From Amphibalanus amphitrite (lineage: Eukaryota > Arthropoda > Thecostraca > Balanomorpha > Balanidae), in the NCBI RefSeq assembly GCF_019059575.1, contig NW_024881537.1, positions 1,114,501 to 1,178,500 on the forward strand: DNA of 64,000 nucleotides, read 5' to 3'. A model generated the notes under the pieces. It was not told where the DNA came from, made no database searches, and saw only the letters and a list, made by a program, of their open reading frames with translations. Both the position numbers and the translations under genes were made by a program. The number at the start of each line of letters is the position of its first letter. The first letter of the stretch is position 1. Below are positions 28,532-39,970 of this stretch, in pieces.

Positions 28532-31500
28532 CTGCGGGCACAGCGAGCAGCGTCAGAACGGCGCGATTGCACGATTGTAACTCCATACGAGATCAGAACC
28601 AGCCACAGCCGCCTACGGTCACAGTTACACAAGGAGCCCATTGGGTTGCGCTCGTGCGCCATGTCCAATGCTGCCAGGTGCACAGTACCCACCTCCTGAC
28701 GATGATAACGATGGAAGTGAGCACGGCCGTGAGGAACACGAACCCTCCGAACACACCCAGCGCGATGATCCCGCCTGCGGAGCACCGGAGCCGACTGTCA
28801 GAGCGACTGGGACGGGAGCGAGCCCAGGCGCACGGTGGCGCGAAGCGCACGGTGGCGCGAAAAAATCACTGAGGGGCGCATTTGGAGAGGGGTCTTTGAT
28901 GCTGATTATAGTCACGATATGAATTGTTAACTCTTCTTTGGTAGCAGCTCTTCAAGTCCATATTTTATGTTCATTTAGAAACTCGCAAGGGGGAGGGTTT
29001 GCATATTTTCCGGTAGTTGTTATTCAATTACAGTCTAATTCAACATCAAACATTTACCACTTTCCTCCCTAATCCCTCCCAGCTCTCTCCCTGTCCACCC
29101 CTGCAGCACTCACTGAGGTTGAGTCGCGGCGTGGCGGCGTCCGTCGCTCCCCGCGGCTCCCTCTCGTCCTCGCCGACGTCAGGCAGGCGGACGCCGGGCC
29201 GCGAGTTCTGGCGCACGCTGACCGTGTCCGGCTCACGGCCCTCCTCGGGCCGGTCGTAGGCGTCCGGCTCGCGGGCGTCGGTGGGCGCCGGTCCGGGCAC
29301 CGCCGGGCGCCCCGTGCTGGTGGGCGCCGCTGCTGCGACAGGCGGCGGCTCAGAGGGACGCGCAGGGACCGGGGGCGAGGGCCGCGGAGGGGCTGAGGGC
29401 GTGGGTGCCGGGGTGGGCTGCAGGGACGGGGTCGTAGGAGAGGGAGTCTGCGGTGGTGGTGGTGGCTGGGTGGGCGGCGGCGGCGGCTCGGACGGCGGCA
29501 CGGAGGTCCGCGCCGGCTCCCAGACTATCGTGGGCGGGACCAGATCGGCGCGCACGCTGCGGTCGATGGACTCTGTATCAATGTACTTGGCGTCCTCCGA
29601 GTCGTACTGTACCGCGGGGTCCACAGAGAGATCCGCGGCTCCGTCACCGTCAGCCGGCGGCGGCAGGCGGACGGGGCGGAACGGGGCCGGACTGACACCC
29701 TCGGCCTGTGAGCCGTCCGACTGGGCCGGCTGCAGGTCCGGCCAGAAGGACGGCGGCATCAGCGTGAACTGCACGTCCGGCACTCGGCTAGACGCCGTCT
29801 CTGGGTCGCTCTCAGTGGGAGCGGAGACCGGTCCTCGCGGTCGGCTGGGTGCCCTCTCAGGGACCCGCTCAGGGGAGGCCGGAGGCCGCGGCTCCACGGG
29901 TGACACCCGCTCAATGGGCGTCCTCTCAGTGACCACTAGCTCCTCCGAGTGGAGCGTCTTTCTCCGATTCGCCTGCCGGTCGCCGGCGGCGAACTCGGAG
30001 GCTGCGATATCAGCGAGTGAAATGGGTCTGAACCGTCTCCGGAGACCGTACAGTCCGTCGTCAGCCAGTACCGGTAGGTCAGCCCGACTCGTCACCGGCC
30101 GGTAGCGGCTCCGGTGACTGGGGTAAGGATCGCTCTGCGGTGGCTCAGCGGACTCCGCTGGCCGTCTGGGGAGCTCCTCAGGAGCAGCCACCCTGAAGAA
30201 GCCCCCGGGGGTGACGGCAGGGGTCGGCCGCGGGCGGTCGCGGTCAAACGCAGGCCTGGTCGGCGGGTCACCGGCGCCGGGCCGTGACGGGAGGTCGGAG
30301 ACCGAGATGGTCACTCGCGGTGGTCTCGGGGACCAGGCGGGCGTCTTTTCTGACCAGTCATCCCCTGAGAGGACAGGTCGAGAGGTTGCCGCCGAGTGGC
30401 CCGCGCTGTTCCACGGGGTGAACTGGGAGGGCCGGGTGGGCAGCGGCCGGCCGCGGCGGTGCGGGTCGGTCGGCAGCGGCGGGGGCGCCGACGAGCCGCT
30501 CTTGGGCGCCGGCCGGTAGTGGATGGAGATGTCGAACGCCGGCGCGCTGCTGCCCTCTGTCGGCTGGTAGGCGAACGAGAGGTCGGTGGCGGCCGCTAGG
30601 TGAGCGGCTGCCGTCTCACTGGCGTACTCGCGCTCTGTGGTGGCCACCGCGTCGGCCGGGCCCGTGGCGTTCCCTCTCGGGCCGAGCGGAATCTCGTCTA
30701 TCCGTGCCTCTATCCCCGAGTCCGGCTGCTGTACGGGCTGACTGGGGTCCCCGTGGTCTCCCTGTTCCTCCCCAGCCGGCCCCGCTCCGCCAGCCGCCTG
30801 TTCCGGGTGTCCCCCGGGCCCCAGCAGGTCCGCCCCAGTGCCCAGCAGTTCCAGCAGACCCCCCAGGTCTATGGTGTGCTCCTCGTGAATCTCCGAGGCC
30901 GATGCTGCCAGCGCCTCGTCCAGAAATGAGAGGTCAAACGGCGCGGCCGTGGCCGCGGTGGTCGAACTGGCGTCAGGCACTGAAAGTCCAGACAAAGAGA
31001 AGAGTGAGCGTCGAGTAAGATAAAGTCCAGCCTTTCGGTCAATCAGTTGAGAGAAGAAGCTAAATACGTGACGAACATTGCTAGATAAAAGCAAAAACTC
31101 AGTCACAAGACAGCAAAATGCTAAGGAATACTTAACACGTCATGCAGATCTTACCACGATGTAGTTCTGTTTACCTACTGTAATTTCAATGATGACATTC
31201 ATACGAGCACAACAAAGTCGATGTTCAAGCATATTTCAGGGCAACAGATTGTACAGTACAATGCTGAAGGAATAATGTTAGTGAAACTGAAGAGGGTACA
31301 GTAAACGTGAAGACTGAAAAGGTTTGAAGCAACGGGACAGAACGCTGGAAGTCATGCACTTTGCAAGCCATGCTGATGTAGGTGTCTTCGTTAGGTACCT
31401 ACCGCTTTTCAAGTTTCGATGAAACAACTCTAAATTTTGAGTCACTCTCCCATTCAAATTAGATATAGTCCATCCAAGTTGCTTCCCTTTTCAGGATTGT

Positions 31501-34500
31501 ATGGAAGGATAGTGCTGGATATTCCGGACCATGGTCATGTGCGAACATTTATTCATCTGCACCAATTCAAGGCATTATGACTTTATGCTATGCAACCACT
31601 GATTTAATCAAATAGGAGTATCGTGTCTTTTATGTGTACCATTCGTCAGAAAATGTCTAAATAGGGACCGCGGGTTAGTTTCTGTATATAGATGAGTTGT
31701 CCCCCTGAAACGTTGAATCATCTCATTATTTATATTGTTCGCATTTGCGTCTTATTTATCCGGTTCCTGCGCCCCCGGTGGTTCGGCTGGCGGCCGGTAG
31801 GTGTCTCTGCCTCACCTCGGCACACGGGCGGCTCGCTGTCGTACTGTCCGTTGGCGCCACAGCGGAGCAGCGCCGGTCCGACCAGCTCAAACCGCTCGTC
31901 CAGGCAGTGGTACTCGACCACGGAGCCCACCGTCGTGGCGTTGCTCAGACTCCGGAAACCGCCGTTCAGGATCGCGGGCGGCGCTCCGCAGCGAATGGCT
32001 GCCGGAGGTTAATCAGAGGTCAGAGGTCACACTTAGACAATAGAAACGCCAAACGATGTCAGTCGTGGGTGTTGGTAGTCTGAGCCCGTCTTATTCCGCA
32101 AATATCTTACGGAGTCAAAATTCAGACCCAGGTCCTCCATTTCAAACACCGTCCCTTCAACAGCCCGTGAAGGGACCTGCCAGGGTAGGTCTCCCACCTA
32201 CCCTGGCAGTGGCCAGTCCCTCTAACAGCGGCCCGTCCGTCCCACCTACCCTGGCAGTGGCCGGTCCCTCTAACAGCGGCCCGTCCCACCTACCCTGGCA
32301 GTGACCGGTCCCTCTAACAGCGGCCCGTCCCACCTACCCTGGCAGTGGCCGGTCCCTCTTACAGCCGGCCCGTCCCACCTACCCTGGCAGTGGCCGGTCC
32401 CTCTAACAGCGGCCCGTCCCACCTACCCTGGCAGTGGCCGGTCCCTCTAACAGCGGCCCGTCCCACCTACCCTGGCAGTGGCCGGTCCCTCTAACAGCGG
32501 CCCGTCCCGCCTACCCTGGCAGTGGCCGGTCCCTCTAACGGCGGCCCGTCCCACCTACCCTGGCAGTGGCCGGTCCCTCTAACAGCGGCCCGTCCACCTA
32601 CCCTGGCAGTGGCCGGTCCCTCTAACAGCGGCCCGTCCACCTACCCTGGCAGTGGCCGGTCCCTCTAACAGCGGCCCGTTCCTCCTACCCTGGCAGCGCG
32701 GCGGCGGTCCATCCCACCTAACCTGGCAGTGGTCCGGCCCACCTACCCTGGCAGCGCGGCGGCGGCCCGTTCCACCGCTCGTCCACGTCACAGATCAGCT
32801 CGGCGCGTCCCACCAGCGTGTAGCCCGGCTCGCAGCTGTACACCACGGTGGACAGGTACGCCCGGCTGCCGTTCTGGAACCGGTACGAGCCGTGCTCTAT
32901 GTCGGCCGGCAGACCGCACTGCAGACCTGCGGCGGTGGAGAGTGAGGGGAGGTCAGGTTTGGTGAGCACTGCGGACCTTCGGTGGTAGGGGAGAGGAGCT
33001 CATTGGCTGTGATGAATGTCAGCAGCGTCAGGGAGGAAGTCGACTCTCACGTAAAGAGACGACAGTAACTATCCTACAGACGACGTGATATGTAAGGCTT
33101 TTGATAACGGACAAATGACTACAAAAGTTCTTGGATGTTTCAGATTGATGCCTCTCAGTTTGACCACTGAAGCTGGCTGGCAGGTTATTAGGGGAGAGTG
33201 GGGAAAGATGCCCAGGGTTTTGCTATGTCATATATTATTCGAAAATGACGATCGGAAAGCAAAAACTGAGTTTCAACGGAAGCCGACATCATTTTTCTCG
33301 AAAAATATCACACTTTCGTGCCTGAAATATGATAACTTTTTTTGCTATTAAGCATTTTCCTGAAGAAGTGAAAGGGGGCATCTTACCCCACAGGGTGGGA
33401 AAGACGCCCCCTGGGGTTGGGGAAGATGCCCCCTGCACTATAAGTGACATAAATGGGCACGTGAATCGCCTGAACGAATCAGTAGTCCCTTCGAGCCTGC
33501 AGTAGACACCAAACGTCATCGTAAGGGTCCTCAAAAGCAGTCGTAAGGGGCTTCAGAGGTCATCGTTAGGGCCATCATAGTCCAGCGCGGCCAAACAAGC
33601 CTCCGTGGTGGCGTTCGGAGACCACTGTGGGGCCCTTATAGGTCTTCATGATTCTTGAGGGCCCTCGAGCCCATCGTGGGGACCTCAGATGCCAGCGCGG
33701 CCCGTGGAGCCAACGTGGGAGCCCTCAAAGGATGTCGTGAGGGGCCCTGGAGCCAATAATGGGGCCCACAGAGGCCGTCGTGAGGGCTCTCAGAGTCAGA
33801 TGCCGCCCAAAAAGTCGCTGTGTGGGCCGAAAGACCGGCATGGGGAGCACCCGAACGTACTGGACTCTCAATAGTCCCATATCGGCTTTTGTCTCTCATC
33901 ACAAGTATGTAATAAATGATTTGACGGGCTGATTGAAGGACAGCCTACGGATTTAGGGGGACGTCTTTCCCCATCAGGACAGGGGGCATCTTACCCCAAG
34001 GTACCGAAGTAACATTAAATCAGTACAATTTGTTAGCCATAAAACTACACCCTGAAATAAACTGTTTGGGACAGAGTACACGCATGTTAATGTATCACGA
34101 CTATAGCAAGGGACGCAAAAATTATCTATCTTCTTTGATATTTACAATGTTTTGACACCAAAATATTTTTTGAAAGCAGCAAATAAAAAACATACAATCA
34201 CCAGCCAGCCGTTGCCCAACTGAGCTTCGCAAATTTTTGTGCAGTTAACAAGGCAGGCTTTCGCTTTACGCTAAGAACATTAATTTCCAGGTTCGATACT
34301 TTGTTTCCCCGCTAGAGGGGGTGGGGCGTCTTTCCCACCCTGGGCATCTTACCCCACTCTCCCCTATTTACAAATTTTCCCCACTACAAATACTGACGTT
34401 AGCAGGACGTGGGCTCTGTTATATTATACTGACGTTTGCAGGTGGGCGGGTAGCCGCTGTAGAAGCCCGTCGGCAGACACTCGCGCTCCTCGGGTCCCAC

Positions 34501-37500
34501 CAGCAGGTGCCCGGGCTCACAGCGGTAGGTGACACGGGCGCCCGTACCGAACTCCGTCCCGGTCATCACAGAGTCAGGCGGCTGCTCCGGCCGGCCGCAG
34601 GTCACCGGCTCTGTAAACGGGGTCAGATGGTCAGCAGGCGTGGACGGGGGTTGGCAGAGTCGATAGGGGGCCATCGGAAAAGTACGGAGGTCTGTGAAGT
34701 AGTTAGAGATCATCGAGGTCATCAGGGGTCAGTGGAAGTCAGCAATGATGAAAAGGGTTAGTCCGGATGGCAGAGTTAGGTAGGTGTCTAAAATGACCGG
34801 AAACACCAGTGGTTATAAAATAGGATAATGGATAAGGTCAATCCACTTACCGATTCGCACGGCATACCTTTTAGCTAGGTTGGATGTCGAAATCGTCCTT
34901 TCGTCGCTAATATTTCCAGCTCCTAGCCACACTGACGATCATAACCCGGCAACTTCGCCACTCACCGTTCTGGCAGACGAAGTTGAGCCGCTGTCGGCAG
35001 TCGGCCGCCGACCACAGCCAGTCCTTGGTGGCGTCCATCCGCGCGCAGTCGCCGGCCGCCACCCGCTCGGGCACGCTCCAGAAGCTGACGGTGACCTGCT
35101 GGCCGGTGATCCAGGTCCAGATGGAGGGCCGGTGCGGGTCCCGCACGGCGCCCAGCCAGTACTGGCCCTCCGGCTCACTCCTGCAGCGGGCAGACGGTGA
35201 CCGGCGCGGTCAGAGGTGGACGACGGGGGAGGCGCCGGAGCGGGAGGACAGGATTTCACAGCTCTTAATCGAATCAATAATCACAATCATGAGTCACTTG
35301 CGTGGCTTCTTTGTGATGTCTTATTTGTAGAGGGGGGCGAAGGGACGTTGGCGCTGCGACAGACCAGCAGAGGGCCGTGCTCACCTGTGCCGCCTCCAGA
35401 GCTCCCAGCTGAGGAAGCCCTGCAGCGCCGGGCTGGTCTCCGCTATCAGGGTACCCTCCCGGGCTGCGCAGAACTCCTGGGCGCGCCCGAAGCTGCGCGG
35501 CTGCTGGTTGTAGAACGAGTAACAGCGGCCGTTGTAGGTGGCGCTGGCTCCCAGAGGCTGGTCACGGAACTGCGGGCACCGCTCCACCGGCAGCGCCTAC
35601 CAGGGGGGGGGGGGGTCGCTCAGGTCAGCGTCGTGTCAGAGGGTGGCCTTAGGGTACAGCTGGCAAGAGTAAGCAGGTCAGGTTAAGTACAGCAAGCGTT
35701 CAGCTCAGCTCAAGGCTAGATGGCGTTCAGGTCAGAGCAGGACAGGAGGTCGCTCGATACAGAAGGCGCTCAGATGCGGAGGGCGCTTGTGCAGAGGACG
35801 TTCAGGTCAGCGAAGGTAAATGAAGCGTTCACCGTTCAAGCCGGTGTAGGTTTTACACCAGGGATAGAGTTGGGTGGTGCGATCAGCCGTGCAGGACACT
35901 GCACAGTGTTCAGATCTGAACACATCCATGAGGGTATCGAGTATCGAGTCCAAATCGACTTGGGTATCGAATCCTAACGTCCGATCTGAACACTTTTTAG
36001 TTCCTCAATGCTGCTTTATCAAATGGACGTTAAACTTCACAACAGCGTGTTCCAACAACCGATGATTCTGTATATCACAGCCAGAACCGCCACCCACCAC
36101 CACGAGGACACTCTGGGCGGCCGGTCCTCACCTGGTCGGTGTAGACGAACGTCTCACAGATGGAGAGCCTCTTCTGGCCGAGACCCTCCAGGTGGACCGA
36201 CACAAACGCTCCCGGCATCGGTGGGTTACAAGGCAGGAACAGCGGCCGGCCCTCCTCAATAACCCCTGTGGGGCACAGGTCAAAGGTCAGTACCTATTGG
36301 TGGGTGGGTTACAGGGCAGGAGCGGCGGTCGGCCTTCCTCGATGACACCTGCAGGTCATAGGTCAGAGGTCACGGCTGGTGTTTCATAGCGTCCCTAGCG
36401 AGCTTTGGCTGACCTGGGGCCCAGGCTGGTCACGTGATGGAGCGGAATTAAGATTGACCTTCCGATTTACGGTGATCCCTGTTAGTTTATAACGGTGAGG
36501 TTGTTTGTTTCAGTAACCTATATTTCATCAGCACTTGTAATGGAGTAGCTGTAACCGTAGAAAGATAACATTGCCCACGGCATATAACGATCAAAAGCAC
36601 AGCAATCATTGCACCTCTTGGAGTACCGTTCCAAATCAGCGATCACCGGCACCGCAATTCGCACTATGGGCGCCGCTGATCAGTTCCCTGGGGGTCGAAC
36701 GGAGTCGAGACGCGTCTAGATTCCCCGATATAGCTCCCGGGGCCCACGATGGAAACGCACCGATGCACACAATAACGGGCGTAAGCCGCTGCAAGCGCTT
36801 CCAGGACGCCGTCTAACCAGAGGCTCGTCAATTTAGATATCAGGCGATTGGTTAACGCCCGTTCGATCAGCAGTGTTCGGCCGGGTCCTACAGCGGGCGT
36901 GGTCACGGTTGGGTTCGCGGCGCCGACAGGCACGCGGCCGGAGGGCGCTCCGAGTCGGCGGGTCGCGCACAGGGCGGTGACCTGAAGGTCGCGCGGGCCG
37001 GGGTCGGGTCACTGACCTGTGTACCGATTGCAGATGGGGTTGGTGAGTAGGTCGGGCCGATTGTTGCCGACGCGGACGACCACCGTGGCTGGCAGGTTGT
37101 GCTCTGCGGGCGGAGATGAGCCGTGAAATACCAACTTTACGCTGCACTGGACCGGAAATGGCACGCTCCACATGTGCGACAACATGGTGCGCCGACTGGA
37201 GCGTGGGTGACTGCTCGGGGGCGACCGGCGAGGCGCTTCTTCAAAAGACGGGAAGGGAAATCGGCATGACATGGCAAACGCATGGTTGAGTAGTGTTTTA
37301 GCTCGCAACAATACGCACTCGAGACTATGCTTTTATGACCGACTGAAAAGTCGAGGCGCTCCGGCCCAGTGCCGTACGCCTCTCACACTACGACCCTCTC
37401 ACACCCAGCCTCCTATCACCCCTTTCTCACTCACCGCAGCAGGCCTGTCCGAAGTCGATGCGCACCAGCTGGATCATGAAGGGCTCCAGCAGGTTGACGT

Positions 37501-37898
37501 ACCACAGCGGCGTCGCCTCCGGCTGGGTCATGGTGCACGTCTGCGAGCTGAACAGTCCGCTGGTGCTGCCGTCCACGGCCTTCTGGGGAATGCCGTCCTG
37601 GTGGGTGGTAGACTGCATCGGCGCCTTCCCCGCTGCCACGTTGATGACTGTTGAACGGGAGAGGGGGTGTGAGGTGAGGTGTGAGGGTCACCCGACAGAA
37701 CGCATGGGATGTGGAGTGTGGGTCCAGGTCCCGGTGGAGGTTGACAGTTGGAAGGATGGCTGAAACCTGCGGTCCCACTTGTTCGATCGACTGCCATCGT
37801 ATGAGCTGACCATTGGGGGCGGGGTGGGCTGTCGCTACTGTCGAAGACTCGGAAAGGATGAGAAGAAACCCTGTTGTGAGACATAGAACGTGGCTCAT
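28228..37898 (-). CDS. fw: Furrowed-like transmembrane protein: fucolectin-type domain, C-type lectin, three sushi domains
   Basis: Single-pass surface adhesion protein; Drosophila Furrowed is a selectin-like protein implicated in planar polarity and eye/bristle development. Twelve coding exons join with all phases consistent: 37898-37811, 37647-37435, 37103-37017, 36265-36132, 35596-35385, 35180-34966, 34610-34434, 32926-32747, 31998-31816, 30979-29114, 28774-28693, 28531-28228 (1246 aa). Order: signal peptide (1-25); F5/8C-fucolectin-like domain (30-174); C-type lectin fold (175-316) without an EPN/QPD motif, so calcium-sugar binding is doubtful; sushi modules (316-375, 375-435, 435-496), each with four Cys; a Pro/Ser/Thr-rich stalk of about 620 residues; a TM helix (1119-1145); and a basic tail with poly-His. 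Fly Furrowed has more sushi repeats, so extra exons or gene loss remain possible. The symbol rests on domain order. Confidence 0.85.
28693..28774 (-). CDS. fw: fw-like exon 11 (transmembrane helix)
   Basis: GIIALGVFGGFVFLTAVLTS followed by IVIIVRR: a single membrane span with an Arg stop-transfer, phase 1 in and phase 2 out. Confidence 0.9.
29114..30979 (-). CDS. fw: fw-like exon 10 (Pro/Ser/Thr-rich stalk)
   Basis: 1866 bases open throughout, in phase with both neighbours. Very rich in Pro, Ser, Thr, Arg, Glu and Asp, probably disordered and glycosylated. A Pro-tract (SEPPPPPTQPPPPPQTPSP) lies near 29450. Confidence 0.88.
30980..31815 (-). other. fw-like intron, no recognised element
   Basis: Non-coding, AT-richer than the flanking exons. 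No repeat or splice-linked duplication was seen. Confidence 0.6.
31816..31998 (-). CDS. fw: fw-like exon 9 (sushi 3)
   Basis: IRCGAPPAILNGGFRSLSN, VVEYHCLDERFELVGPALLR and SEPPVCRG, a complete CCP module, phase 1. Confidence 0.92.
32185..32760 (-). repeat. Minisatellite, about 44-bp unit, derived from the sushi-2 exon end and donor
   Basis: About 13 extra copies of CCTACCCTGGCAG (plus strand), each the complement of the CTGCCAGG|GTAGG junction of exon 8. They alternate with GGCCGGTCCCTCTAACAGCG. The copies nearest the exon (32684-32745) still read GPPPRCQG on the minus strand. Confidence 0.93.
32747..32926 (-). CDS. fw: fw-like exon 8 (sushi 2)
   Basis: LQCGLPADIEHGSYRFQNGS, VVYSCEPGYTLVGRAELICD and WNGPPPRCQ. 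Ends in phase 1 at CAGG|GTAGGT; the exon end is amplified downstream. Confidence 0.93.
33191..34364. mobile_element. DNA transposon with GGGGAGAGTGGGG ends, in a fw-like intron
   Basis: Ends GGGGAGAGTGGGGAAAGATG (33191) and CATCTTACCCCACTCTCCCC (to 34364). The flanks can be read as a TA duplication or a 3-bp ATT. Two inner copies of GGGGxAAGATGCCCC (near 33380-33435, 33960-33995) and a degenerate GGGCCC-rich block (33535-33860) are present. Non-coding. Confidence 0.8.
34434..34610 (-). CDS. fw: fw-like exon 7 (sushi 1)
   Basis: VTCGRPEQPPDSVMTGTEF, VTYRCEPGHLLVGPEEREC and YPPTCK: a full sushi/CCP module with phase 1 borders. Confidence 0.92.
34966..35180 (-). CDS. fw: fw-like exon 6 (C-type lectin, second half)
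   Basis: QYWLGAVRDP, WTWITGQQVTVSFW, GDCARMDATKDWLWSAADC and LNFVCQNG show the conserved WLG, WxW, disulphide Cys and FVCQ ending. The EPN or QPD sugar-specificity triplet is not visible. Confidence 0.93.
35385..35596 (-). CDS. fw: fw-like exon 5 (C-type lectin, first half)
   Basis: GRCYSFYNQQPRSFGRAQEF then CAAREGTLIAE is the start of a C-type lectin fold. The acceptor is preceded by a pure C tract. Confidence 0.92.
35600..35835. repeat. Degenerate GCGTTCAGGTCAG repeats
   Basis: Recurrent GGCGTTCAGGTCAG-like blocks (for example 35723, 35797) in the intron upstream of the C-type lectin exon. Spacing is irregular. Confidence 0.45.
36132..36265 (-). CDS. fw: fw-like exon 4 (fucolectin-type domain end)
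   Basis: GVIEEGRPLFLPCNPPMPGA, FVSVHLEG and LSICETFVYTDQ close the domain. Its acceptor and first about 45 bases are duplicated upstream at 36301-36347. Confidence 0.9.
36222..36350 (-). repeat. Duplicated splice acceptor plus exon start
   Basis: The block at 36301-36350, read on the minus strand, repeats 36222-36270: an ACAG/GCAG acceptor followed by VIEEGRP-type codons and CTGCCCTGTAACCCACC. The second copy lies upstream of fw-like exon 4. Confidence 0.8.
37017..37103 (-). CDS. fw: fw-like exon 3 (fucolectin-type domain)
   Basis: EHNLPATVVVRVGNNRPDLL then TNPICNRYT; the VRVGNNRPDL and CNRYTG core is typical of the domain. 87 bases, phase 1 at both ends. Confidence 0.9.
37435..37647 (-). 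CDS. fw: fw-like exon 2 (fucolectin-type domain)
   Basis: INVAAGKAPMQSTTHQDG, KAVDGSTSGLFSSQTCTMTQ and PLWYVNLLEPFMIQLVRIDF are classic F5/8C-fucolectin motifs. GTGAGT donor, phase 1. Confidence 0.92.
37811..37898 (-). CDS. fw: fw-like exon 1 (signal peptide)
   Basis: MSHVLCLTTGFLLILSESST followed by VATAHPAPN: a hydrophobic leader. It ends in phase 1 at AATG|GTCAGC, which joins exon 2 in frame. The donor is weak but is the only one seen with the right phase. Confidence 0.65.
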
Positions 37899-38649
37899 TG
37901 ATGAGAGGATGAATAATAAAAAATGGCGTTACGTATTATAGAGCTAGGTGTGATTTCATTGAAAGAATGACGACATCGCATTGCGTCGTTCCACGGTTCC
38001 CGGTGTCAATTTCACGCCAGCCCGGTATGTTGTAAGCCTGCGGCTCGCTGGTCTGTACGTTTGGCGAATACTGGTCATGGCGCATATGATTGATACGCCC
38101 TGTGGGTTGGTTTCGTGTATCGAGTTTCGCCCTCTGTGACTTTCAACATGACCAGGACGTTCTAACCCTGGTGACTTGTCACCGCCGCACTGCTATGGTT
38201 TCGCCTCAGTGGAATAAAATGTGCTCCAAGTGAGGAAAGTAACGAAATATAAGCAGCTATCTCCAATAACTAGTCACGCCAGGCTTGGATTCACGCTTGT
38301 CAACTGTCACCTTTCCTAGATGCCACGCACGACTGGTTGCACTGCGGCATCTGCACATCCCTCGCTCAGTCCTCTCTGGCACCGTACAATCAGCTGCAGC
38401 GGACTCTGCGTCCTCACCGCATGACCGCGGCGCGTGCACTCTGCAGGCGCACGGGTGAGCGGCCGTGCATGCCAAGTCACCGCTCCGGCGGGCCCGGCAC
38501 CTGTCTGCCGTTTGTCACCCGGGCGGGCCGGGGAGCAGCGCGGACCGCTCATCACTGGGTGTCTCCCTCGCTGGCAGTCCTAGGGAGTCGTATAAACCCT
38601 TCCAGCAGGGAGACTGGAGAGGGGACCGCGCGGGGATAACCTGTTTTCG
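37899..38649. other. Upstream region of the furrowed-like gene
   Basis: Presumed 5' UTR or promoter on the minus strand, GC-rich at 38400-38600. No core motif could be assigned with confidence. Confidence 0.4.
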
Positions 38650-38879
38650 CATAGGCGTAGGAACAGGGGGGGCCAGGTGGGCAAGTGCCCACCCACTTTT
38701 CGAGGTGGGGGGGCCAACCATGTGTTTTGGCCCACCCACTTTTTACTCGAGGCCCCTCGTCTCGATTTGAGAGGACGTCGTCACCTTCCAGAATCTCGGT
38801 AAAAATAAGTTCCACGAATCCCCACGCACGGACTCCAAGGGGCCGTGATGGATCCAAGGAGGCCCTCTGTTCATACTTG

Positions 38880-39970
38880 TCAGTCGAAGTCCCTGAGACT
38901 GATGGCCTGAGAGGCCCTAGTGGATCTGAGGAGGCCCCAATTTCCACACTGGTCTGGGGAGGCCCCTGACACTGGCGGTCTGGGAGGCCCCTCTATCCAC
39001 ACTTGTCAGAGGTCTGAGACTGGTGGTCTGGGAGGCCCCTCCATCCACTTCCACACTAGTCAGAATAAATTTAGGCCCCTGACACTGGCGGTCTAGCCGA
39101 GGCCCCCTACCCTCACTAGTCAGAGGAGGCCCCTCTATTCTCAATAGTCATAAGAGGCCCCTGAGAATGATGGTCTGGGAGGCCTATCCATCTACACAGT
39201 AGTCAGAGGAGGCCCCTGAGACTGATGACCTGAGAGGCCCTTATAATCACACCAGGCAGAAGAGGCCCATGATACTGATGGACTGAGAGGCCCTTCTATT
39301 TATACTGGCCACAGGAGACCCCCAAAACTTTCGGTCTGGGAGGTCCCTCAATCCGGCACCAGTCAGAAGAGTCCCCTGAGACTGATGGCCTGGGAAACCC
39401 TTATATTCACACTAGGCAGAGGAGGCCCCTGAGACTGATGGTATGAGAGGCCCTCATATTCACACCAGTCAGAAGAGGCCCCCGACGCTGATGGCTGTGA
39501 GGCCCTTCTGTTCATATAACTGGCCACTGGAGGCCCCTGAAACCGGTGGTCTGGGAGGGCCCTCTATCCACACTAGTCAGAAGAGGCCCCTGAGACCGAT
39601 GGTCTAAAGAGGCTCTTATATTCATACTGGCCACAAGAGGCCCCTGAGACTGATAGGCAGAGAGGTCCACTCCTAATGAATCTGAGGGGGCCCTCTATCC
39701 ACATTTACACTTTTCTAGGGAGGCCCTCGAGACTGAGAGGCCCTTTTATATATACTGTCCACAGGAGCCCCCTGAGATTAATGGTCTGAGAGGCTCTTCT
39801 ATTTATACTAACCAGAGGAGGCCCCTAGGATTGATAGTCTAACAGGCCCTTCTATTTATACTAGCCAGAGGAGGCCCATGAGACTGATGGTCTGAGAGGC
39901 CCTTCTATTCAAACTAGGCAGATGAGGCCCCTGAGAATGATAGTCCGAAGAGCCATGCGGCGGCAACTGA
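38880..39970. repeat. Degenerate tandem repeat, about 55-60 bp unit
   Basis: Units of the form GAGGCCCCTGAGACTGATGG, then TCTGAGAGGCCCTTCTATTC and a short variable piece. The same arrays lie at 43670-44740 and, inverted, at 52760-53410 and 54350-54780. Confidence 0.85.

Noticed and set aside
29281..30105. 274-residue plus-strand open frame
   Set aside because: Antisense shadow of the GC-rich stalk exon of the furrowed-like gene; composition biased, no domain.
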